The position numbers and the translations under genes were made by a program. Below the pieces are notes generated by a model. That model was not told the DNA's origin. It ran no database searches and was given only the letters and a program-made list of their open reading frames with translations. From Phlebotomus papatasi (lineage: Eukaryota > Arthropoda > Insecta > Diptera > Psychodidae), in assembly GCF_024763615.1 (NCBI RefSeq), contig NC_077224.1, positions 88,050,712 to 88,114,711 on the forward strand: DNA of 64,000 nucleotides, in the 5' to 3' direction. Shown piece after piece: positions 55,720-64,000 of the stretch (position 1 is the first letter of the stretch; each line of letters begins with the position of its first letter).

Positions 55720-57514
55720 AGGTGAGATTCTTAACAATCTCACCTACTATAATCCTAACAAAATTTCATGTCGTCCGATCGCGCTCAAACTTGGCCAAAA
55801 TGTGTTTCGCCACTTCCTGATCACGAATATATGGGGGGCTAAGTTACGTTCCCGGCCGGCCGGCCGGCCGTCCGGCCGCTCTTTGGAGCTTAATAGCTCC
55901 TAAACTAAAAAAGATATCGACTTGCGGTTTTCGGCAAAGGTTAAATATCGTATGAAAATTGCAACTTGGTGCATTGATCCCCCACCCCCCACCCCTCCTT
56001 CCGCCATTTTGAAGACCCCCCTTTTTTTGTTTTCTCAATAGCTCCGCCCCTATGGCATCGAGTGGGCTCAAATTTTAGTATGTTATAGCTGGGCCTTAGA
56101 GCTTTCCATCAGTACCAAACTTAAGGTCCCACGACCCCCCTGACCCGAGCTATAAGGGTCCAAAAAAATTTTCTTAAAATGGCCATAACTCCGGTTCTAA
56201 TTGTCAGAATTCAAAAAGTGAGGGCTTTTTGGAAAGCTCTCGTGAAATGCCACTTCCCCTTCTAACATCGCAAGTTCATAAAACCACCGCTAGGGGCGCT
56301 ATTATTAAAAAGAAAATTTTTAAATCTTAAAAGTTAAATAACTCAAAAATTCCTTATGCAATCGGGCTGAAATTTTAGTATGTTGTAGCCGTTGATTATA
56401 CCTATCAAACAAAAAAAACCTTAAGTCGATCCATAACCCCTGACCCGAGCTATAAGGGGTCAAAGTTCGAACATTGACCGGCCTCTATCTCCGGTTCTAA
56501 TTAACATAGCGACATAAATGTTACCTTTTTGGTTTCGTCTCGATGAGCACTTTCAGATGGAAGTTCAAAAAGTCACCACAGGTGGCGCTGTGATAGCGTC
56601 AAAATTCATCGAAATTCAAAGTCACTTTTCTCAAAAACGGCATTGTGCAAGTTAATGAAATTTTAGTATGTTGTAGTCCAGTCTAGGACGTTTCCAAAAT
56701 GGTGCGTATGTGCGCTGTGGTTTCAATAGAACCGGAGATATGAGGGGTCAAAGTTCACAACATTCAAAAAATCATATCTCCGGTTCTATGTGACCGATTT
56801 TGATGAATGAGGGCTTAAACGAAAGATCTCACCAAATGCTACAACTTTCTAGAATATTTGAACTTCGTGGGACCAACATCAGGGGCGCCACAGTCGAAAA
56901 ACCAATTTCAATATCACATAACCTCAATTATCTCGACTGTCGCTGAACCGATTTTGATGATTACTTCGACATAATTGTGGAGGACATTTGTCTCTACATT
57001 TCGTCCATACATCATTTTCCACTCAGACTACGCTATCACTCAGATTTTGCCGTTTAAGTGTGAAAAAATTGATTTTTCCAATAATAACGCTTTGAAATCA
57101 CTCAGATGCCAATTTGACTGCCTCTACTCCACCAAGACACTTAAAATAGGGTTTTAAATGAAGAGTCTCACAAAATACAACAATTCTTTGATATAGTTGA
57201 AGTTCAACAAATGACTACTTGGGGAACTCTGGATGAAAAAACGAGTTAAGAAACAAAAAACCTCGCTTATCTTGGCTTCTGAGTAATAGATGAGATCATG
57301 TTCTATGAGAAAATTATAGAGAACATTCTGGTCTACATTTCACCCATATATCACTTTTCTGTCAGTTCATCCAAATCCTTGATATTTTGGTTTAAATACA
57401 AAATTTGTATAATTTCACGAATTTTATTCAAGATAACTGAATGGCGTCTCCCAACTTCAGCTCTAAATCGAATTTGCATGCACTCCGAGTTAGCTCACGT
57501 TAAGAATCTCACCT
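55720..57514. mobile_element. 1.8-kb AGGTGAGATTCTTAAC element, longer copy
   Basis: AGGTGAGATTCTTAAC at 55720-55735 is repeated exactly inverted at 57499-57514 (16 bp). The interior holds a (CCGG)n-type run at 55853-55878, C-rich CCCCCACCCC at 55979-55994, and several internally similar blocks of the type TAGTATGTTGTAGCC followed by TATGAGGGGTCAAAGTTC, spaced 200-350 bp apart. No transposase frame is present. Related copies: 32725-34082 and fragments at 8600-8800 and 62100-62770. Confidence 0.78.
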
Positions 57515-57558
57515 ACATAAGCCGGTTAGGATTATCTGTCCCTTTCTCCTGAATTTCT

Positions 57559-57739
57559 TTTTAGTACACGGTTGTACTTGCGCTTCTGCATTATCGACAT
57601 TTCTTTGTGTTGGTTCCTGTCACGACTATTTTGTGGCTTTGAACCATGACGGGGACTAGGGAAAACAACCGAGACAGGAACCAACATAAAGAAAAGTCGA
57701 TAATGCAGAAGCACTTTAGAACAGTACAGTGCTAAAAAA
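57559..57739. mobile_element. Palindromic TTTAGTACA MITE, solitary copy
   Basis: TTTTTAGTACACGGTTGTAC, CTTCTGCATTATCGACATTT and GGTTCCTGTCACGACT pair with GACAGGAACCAACATAAAG, GTCGATAATGCAGAAG and GAACAGTACAGTGCTAAAAA. It starts about 45 bp after the right end of the 1.8-kb element. Confidence 0.82.
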
Positions 57740-57782
57740 AATGTCCAAGAAAAAGATTTCCTCTTCTCATTTAATCAAAATA

Positions 57783-58178
57783 ATGATTTGACTAAATTCC
57801 CATCAGTTTCCCACTAAGCCGTTAATCGGATTAAGCCGAAAGACGGTTACGGTTTAGTAAGAAACTGATGGAAATGTAAGCTTGATTATTATTTTGATTA
57901 TAATTACAGTAGACTCTCTCTCAATCGGGAATATGGGGCAAAATGTCATCCGGTTTATCGATAGGTTTGGGCGTCAAAGCCTTTGTAAATTCCACTAAAA
58001 CCGCTCAACTATAAAGAATCACGATAAAATAGGAAGAACTCCAGCGAATTTGAGCAAATTAGCTTCATAATTAAACGTGAAAATTGTCAACAAAATTTTT
58101 CGCCCGATTGAAAAAGAGCCGATTGAGTGAGAGTCTACTGTACGTTAAGCCCTCTCTCGGCTTAAATCGTAAGTATGT
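57783..58178. mobile_element. TTAAGCCGAGAG foldback MITE, interrupted copy
   Basis: It aligns to 31943-32146 (AAATTCCCATCAGTTTCCCA, GTTAATCGGATTAAGCCG, GAAACTGATGGAAATGT, GCCCTCTCTCGGCTTAAATC) but is split at ATAATTA/CGTTAAG by the MITE at 57907-58140. Confidence 0.78.
57907..58140. mobile_element. 234-bp pogo-like MITE with proven TA duplication
   Basis: It begins CAGTAGACTCTCTCTCAATC and ends GATTGAGTGAGAGTCTACTG, with TA at 57905-57906 and 58141-58142. The empty site in the sister element (about 32098-32110, ATAATTACGTTAAG) has a single TA, which shows the duplication directly. Confidence 0.9.
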
Positions 58179-58444
58179 CTATGGCATTAGGTATTAGGTA
58201 TACCCAACGCTCAACGCATATTTTCACATTCCTTCATCACTTTTACTGTTCTAACTAAAAGAGAGAGCAGTATATTCAATCAGATTTCTTTCGAATTTGT
58301 CACCGATCTGGAGCTTAAAAGGTAACAGATATCAACTTCCGGCTTTCGGTAACCCCTAATAAAGAAAGTTATGTCCATGCATTTTTCTCCTTTTTCCTCA
58401 TCACCCTTCATTTCTCCTAAACCACGTTTTTTTTTGGTTTACAG

Positions 58445-58620
58445 TAGAGTTTTCTAAATTTGAACATTCGGTCGGTATTTTTGATAGTTCTCACCTCCCA
58501 AATTCAAATGATTTTTTTTTCAAAACTAACGAAATTTGTGTGAGATTAATTTGTACTTTGAATCAAATTTCCGTAATTTCTCGCGTCTTAGTGGTAACAT
58601 ACTGCCTTTTCATTTTAGGG
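58445..58620. repeat. Degraded copy of the CAGTAGAGT MITE family
   Basis: TACAGTAGAGTTTTCTAAAT followed by GTTCTCACCTCCCAAATTC is the reverse-oriented relative of 26532-26859. The far end is lost. Confidence 0.55.
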
Positions 58621-60835
58621 TAAATTAAGCTAATTCAAAACCTGCTCCAAATGGAAATTTTTCGCTACTCCAAATGGAAACGTCATTGTTTTCACGATAA
58701 ATACAGTACTAAATTATTATATTTATATATTTTCTATACCTCAGTTTCATTATTTAGTTAATTTTGCTCTAAATACAGCAAAAATCCATTCATATTTACA
58801 AATTTGAATTTGCTAATTCCTCAGAAAAATTAAAAGTGTACCTTTTCACTATCGAATTTTTCATCGATCGACCATGTTTTCCAATGAAAAACACAATAAA
58901 GTGACTTGTTTATCCGTTTTGTTTAACATTAAAGTCATATTTCTGGCTAATTTTAGTTAAATTAAGTGCTATCTTTATTGTTAACAGTACGTGAAGTTTT
59001 CAAATGAAATAATTACCTATTTCGTGAACAAAAAGGGTTTTTCTGAAATGTCTGCAAATGCTTTAATAGGAAATCCCGGAAATATGATTTTTTTTGGAGA
59101 GATTTTCCTATTGTTTTAGATGGGAAAGGAGAAAAGACCAGGAATAAGAACAAATCCTGCACTCAAGAGCAACTCAACAAGGTTTTGGAAGCCTTTCGTC
59201 GCGGTTTCACTGTTTGTCTCCAATTAGAACATTTCCCTTGTCTCCATTTGGATTAATCTGTTTCCAATAGAAGCATTTTACACTAGCGTATTTTTCTTGT
59301 ATTTAAGAAGTTTTCAAATTATATCTAAAGAATTTTCACTAAACAGTAACATTTTAGAAGTGTCAAGGAGCAAATTTATGTAATTTTCTTCAGAAAAAAT
59401 ATGAACTTAATGTGTTGCATCTTCTGCCAAAGTTAAAACGTCTGGAAATGGTTTTGAATTAGGACATTTACTCTATGAATAAAATATAATTCATCATTCA
59501 GGTCAATATCGTCAATATGTAGTACCTAATCTTCAACCTACTTTCAATAAATTCTTTTTTTTTCCCACCTGGTTTTCTACTGACATAAAGGGATTGAATC
59601 CTTTTTAATTCAATTCCTTAATTCCTCAAATTGGGAGACGATTTAAGATTTCTTCTCCATCTCATGAATATCCTCCAAACTTCTCGGATTTGCATTGTTG
59701 GAATTTTGGCACTCGACAAAGTTCCAAAGACATTGAGACATACTCAAAATTCCCTCCTCCCCGACTCAAAATTCTTGAAGAATTATTCGATAAATGTTCC
59801 ATTGAAGGGAAATTCATGGCTTTGGGGCTTCTTTGAACTTCAATGAGCTTAGCGAAATTGGGGAATTAATATCTGTAAATTCTCAAACGACATGGATAAC
59901 TTTAAGCTTTCTGCAGAATGCTGGAAACCAAGTCAACACGAACAGCAATTAAAAGCAAGTTGAGTCATTTGCATTTTGTTAATTCAAATATATACAGAAA
60001 TATTATTAAATTTTCTGACTTTATAAACCCAATAAGGGAAGTTGTGTGAAAGTTTTCCAGCAGCCACTCAAACTATTTGTGTAGCAATTGCCTAAAATAA
60101 TATTGTTCTGGATTTTCTCACTTACTGCAACTAAACTCAATTTTATATGCAATTAAGCTCGATAAGAAAATTAAAAAGGATATAACGTAAATTTGTTGAA
60201 CTTTACTATCTGTTGCTGGAAGCTTTAATAGGGGAATACGGAGTCGTAATAGTTATAATAGAAAAGTGGCAATTTTATGGATCATCATTTTTAATTTGAA
60301 ATTATTTTAAAGAAATTTTACGAAAGTTGTGAAGAAAATTTATTTAACCCATTCGCATCTATAGCAATATACATTTGGATAATTTTTTTTGCGCAATTGA
60401 TATCGGAATTGCTGCAGAGAACGGATTTTTAGTTACAATTTTTCAAAGACTATTTGTTACACGCTTCCAGAGAAGTTATGTAAAGTTTGTGCACAAAGTT
60501 TCGCACGAAAAGTTCAACATGGATTCGATTTTTAAAATATTTTTCTTTATTAACGTTCCTTATTTGAATTCTAAGTGGAATATTCTTTTCTTAAATAGTT
60601 ATAATTGGATATATAGACGATGTCCTTTTTTTCAATTTTTTGCAACTCTCCATTTTAATCTAAATTATAAATTGGCAAATTTATCATTACTTTTATACAC
60701 ATATATTAACCACTGAAAACTTTAGAAATGTGCAAACTGACCATTTGCCTTTCAAATAACATAACTTCATTATATAACTGGTAAAAGGATGTTAATTGCA
60801 CGTATTTGACCATTCTGAGACACGTTTTCAAATTT
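58620..60835. other. Geneless stretch, nothing recognised
   Basis: It is AT-rich sequence. Frames at 59631-59846 and 60375-60716 have no recognisable domain or splice support. Confidence 0.35.
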
Positions 60836-61703
60836 CGTCCGTTAAATCAACATTTGTCGTAACTTCATTTTTGCGATTTTGCGATATATACATATTTGGA
60901 ATCGGCGTAATTTTGTTTATTAAACGCACTTGAGAAAAAGAAACTTTTATAAGCCCATTAAAAATTATCTTAAACAAAAATTATCGTAAGTGCCCATAAT
61001 TAAGAAAAATTTATCAGAATTTGTCGTAACTTCCATTTTTGGGGAAGTTACGACAAATTTTCATACAAAATTTTCAATAATCAGCATTTGCCGTAACTTC
61101 TTTTGCTCGTTTGCGTGGCTTGTAATTTACAGCAAAAATGTAATATTTCTCATTAAAAAGTTCACAAGCTCTTCCAAATATCCAAAGACAGTGCGAATAA
61201 TGCAACATTGACTCATTTTAATTCAATATTTGTGAGAAAAAAGTAAGAAAAAATCCCTGTTCATCTGTCATTAATTTAAAACAAAACAAGCGACACGGCG
61301 CGCAAAATTTATGCAATAAAATTTATGAAATAAAAGCTTTTAGCGACAGGGATAACCGTTTAATGGATTAATTTAGTCAAATAAAGGTGTTTATTATCAC
61401 TAGAGTCATTGAAATTGATATAATGCATTTTTGAAAATTGTCGTAACTTCAAAGATCTTCGTACATTGGAAGTTACGATAAAATCTTATTGTGTTTCATC
61501 GAACATATATCTCAATATCTCAGCTTTTAAATCATTTTACAAAGATTTTCTCGAGTTACAGTTTATTAGTGCCAATTTTATTATTTTGACTTAAAAGTAT
61601 CGCATTCGGGGCTCATTTTTAAGAAAAATAAAGCTGAACTGAAAATTTCTTCTCCTGAAAAGTTGTCAAAAGGAAATTACGACAAATGCTGATTTAACTG
61701 ACG
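60836..61703. mobile_element. 868-bp element with CGTCCGTTAAATCAACATTT ends
   Basis: The left end CGTCCGTTAAATCAACATTT, then GTCGTAACTTC, pairs with the right end AAATGCTGATTTAACTGACG at 22 of 24 positions. The GTCGTAACTTC / GAAGTTACGAC word recurs at about 61020-61060, 61090 and 61440-61480, including an exact inverted pair around 61022-61056. It is non-coding. Confidence 0.75.
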
Positions 61704-62099
61704 ATTTGTCAAGAAATTTTTGGCCGATGAAAAATGATCACCATTTAGAAAAAAAAATTTTATATGAAACAAAATCAATTTTTTTGAAATACTGAAATAC
61801 AGCTAAGGATTATAAGCAACTCATTTGCAATATGAAAAATGTTAAAAAGTTATTTTTTTCTATCAAGAAAAAAATTCTATCAAGAAAAGTTTCTTGTCAA
61901 GAAACTTTTGGTTGATACTGTACAAAGACATTTAAAAAAAAAGTAATCAACCAAACAATCGCCGGTAGCATAATGATAGACTAACACTTCCATCTTTTAT
62001 TCATTTTCCTTAAAATCCGTATTGTCTGAGTTAATTAAAATCTTCCAATGTTGTATTCTACGCTGAAATGTTAATAAAAGGGGGGTGAATTCACTGTAA

Positions 62100-62770
62100 T
62101 TTTATTAGAACCGGAAAAATAGCAGGTCGAAATTTATGAAATTCAAAACACCATATTTTCAGTTCTATTTACCCGAATATAATGAGTCGGGGTGCAAATG
62201 CACGGTCTCGTAAAGTACTACAATTTTCTAAAACATTTGAACTTCATAAGACTAACTGTGTTATCACACTTGCACATTAAAATTTTAATATGATTCACAT
62301 TAATTGTTGCTCGTGAGAGTCCAAATGTGTAATTTGTGTGTTTGAATCATTTTATATTCAAAATTTGATCTATTTGTTGATAAAAAGGTAGACTTGGCCC
62401 GCAAAATTTGATATAAATTGATTTATAGCATTAATGCGAAAAATTAATGCGATTTTCCCTTTAATTTTTTAATATGAAAAATATTTATGCTTTAGGTAAA
62501 TTTAAACTTATTTTTGCAGGCCAAGTCCACTTCTTTATCAATAAATAGAAAAGCCCCAAATAATAAGTGACTCAAAGACACAAATAACATATTTCGACGC
62601 TCACAAGCGACAATTAATGTGAATCACATTAAAGTTTTAATGTGCAAGTGTGATAACGCCGTAACGTCCCTCATCACTCTAAATCCAATTTACAGGAATT
62701 CTGAGTTGGTTTACGAAAAGAATCTTACCTACAAGAATCTGGTCCAAGAGCTGATCTAAGCTTATCACTG
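62100..62770. repeat. Fragment of the AGGTGAGATTCTTAAC family, split by a foldback element
   Basis: TCGTAAAGTACTACAATTTT followed by ATTTGAACTTCATAAGACTA resembles the interior of the 1.8-kb copy (about 56829-56878). AAGAATCTTACCTACAAGAA then GCTGATCTAAGCTTATC matches its right end. Between them lies the foldback 62261-62656. Confidence 0.6.
62261..62656. mobile_element. 396-bp double foldback element
   Basis: Arms 62261-62306 and 62611-62656 (beginning TTATCACACTTGCACATTAA) are complementary over 46 bp with two mismatches. A second inverted pair lies inside (TTTGTTGATAAAAAGGTAGA / TCCACTTCTTTATCAATAAA), with GACTTGGCC / GGCCAAGTC. It could form one long hairpin with a bulge. Confidence 0.8.
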
Positions 62771-63453
62771 GGTTACTGCTTAGCTTATTTTTACCTAAAA
62801 GTGAGTTGTGTGTGTGTGTTTTTTTTAAATTTTCCGAGTATTAAAATTTTTTCGTACAAAATGATCCAATTGGCGCTAAAGGGTTAAGATGAATGTGAAA
62901 CACTGATGAAACATAAAACATGAAACATGGGAGCAAGTTTAAAATTAATGAGTTTTTCACAAATAGATGTAAATTATTCAGTATTTTCGTGATGGAATCT
63001 AATTAAATGTGACCGGGCGAGAGTGACTAATCCATCACACATTCCTGCACTTCCAAATGATCCAAATGGTGTTCGCCACCTGAGTATACTTGTGATGGCT
63101 TTCCGGGAAGCGCGGGGATTTTTTTTCTGTGCTTCTGGTCAGGAATGAAGCAACAGCACGTGCGAGTGTCTGTGTTGATCGCAAGAGAAGATGCAGAAGA
63201 AATCTCACTCTCTCTGACTCTCTGGAATCCCCCAAGTGATCATTGTGAATTGAATGAACAACTCTCCAGCGACCTTGTCTCTCGTGGACTTTAATGCTGA
63301 ATCTCCCAGCACAATATTATTCAGTTTAAGTTGAGACTCTGAGCTGTTTGGAAGTGGTCAGAAGCAATTGAACATTTTTTTTTTTATTCAAGTGTCGCTT
63401 GTGCAGTTTAACTTGATATCCAAGTGAGACTTTGGTGACTAAGGTTGTCCAAT

Positions 63454-63518
63454 ATGTCGCGATTTTTCGCGATAGTTCTCACCTGTGTGATCTTTGGGGC
63501 TTCCTGTGATGCCAAAGG
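63454..63518 (+). CDS. First coding exon of a secreted or membrane protein (signal peptide)
   Basis: ATG at 63454 begins MSRFFAIVLTCVIFGASCDA: one Arg, a hydrophobic core of about 12 residues, then small residues and Cys/Asp/Ala, a classic cleavable signal peptide. The frame runs to GCC AAA GG and a donor GTAAGG at 63519, phase 2. Upstream, 63040-63450 is less AT-rich and probably holds the promoter and 5' UTR. The rest of the gene is beyond or late in the window; I found no convincing second exon before 64,000. The family is unknown. Confidence 0.6.
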
Positions 63519-64000
63519 GTAAGGAAATGTTAGAAAATTTCACCACCCACTCCCAAATGGACACATAAAATTGCCCAATGGTCTCTGTGGTGAAGAAAGT
63601 CTCTCTCACTCGAGATGGGCAGTTTTATTTGTAATACCAACAGAGAGTCACTTGACAAATTTGGTTTCCTGTAGTCCAGGTATTTGCGTTGGTGTAGCGA
63701 CTTATTGTGCAAAAATAAGAGTAAAATATCATGCCTACGTGTGTTTTGACATCATCACCGTTTATATTTCTGAGCACAAAAATCTTCATTGTTGTAAGAT
63801 AAGCAGGAAAACTAGAAATGCTAAGGAAATAACACAATCCAGGTTTGCTTAGAACACGTGTATTTCTCTGTTAGCTCAATTTCCAAACTGAAGTTTTTAC
63901 ATACAACATTTTCAATGCTACCAACTTTACATCTTTCCCTTTTTATAATAAATTCAAGTTTGAAAAATAAAGGAACTTCAAATTTTAGAGGAATCAAAGT

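Noticed and set aside
60375..60716. 113-codon Phe/Asn-rich plus-strand frame
   Set aside because: Its composition matches AT-rich noncoding DNA; no domain is present.
62803..62820. GT microsatellite
   Set aside because: It is short and common in insect introns and spacers.
1..64000. tRNA or rRNA genes
   Set aside because: I looked for T-loop GTTCGAATC-type boxes and conserved rRNA blocks and found none that could be supported by a full fold.

Overview
This is a eukaryotic, AT-rich, transposon-dense nuclear window. Spliced genes with GT-AG introns, a cilium gene (IFT52), a nuclear-encoded mitochondrial gene (COX5B) and TA- or TTAA-targeted mobile elements fit an insect, probably a dipteran. 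A nematoceran such as a sand fly is my guess from the repeat style and is not proven. No tRNA, rRNA, CRISPR or bacterial-type operon was seen.

Layout. Positions 1-19,290 hold no convincing gene. They are a patchwork of inverted-repeat DNA elements (MITEs), several nested, plus a large inverted minisatellite at 8.9-10.1 kb. Positions 19,722-25,510 (+) carry a complete four-exon IFT52 gene whose two larger introns have been invaded by MITEs. COX5B lies convergently on the minus strand (25,650-26,293, three exons), with only 139 bp between the two stop codons. Positions 26.5-38.4 kb are again transposon-rich, with a probable promoter/5' exon region near 29.15-30.2 kb, a degraded pogo/Tigger-like transposase (36.2-36.9 kb) inside a nested element, and several families in filled and empty states. 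Positions 38,444-53,262 (+) hold at least six exons of a membrane protein that joins an EGF-like module, seven hydrophobic segments, a RING-CH (MARCH-type) zinc finger and two more hydrophobic segments. Its introns contain a 1.6-kb satellite, inverted repeats and MITEs. Positions 53.3-63.4 kb are its 3' region followed by more MITEs. At 63,454 the first coding exon (signal peptide) of a secreted or membrane protein begins, and the gene runs off the window.

The three identified genes do not form a pathway. IFT52 serves cilium assembly, COX5B serves respiration, and the RING-CH protein is a predicted membrane E3 ubiquitin ligase with a receptor-like architecture. The last is the most interesting coding content. 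The richest structural content is the set of nested transposons, some of which can be dated relative to one another because empty copies of the same target element exist in the window.
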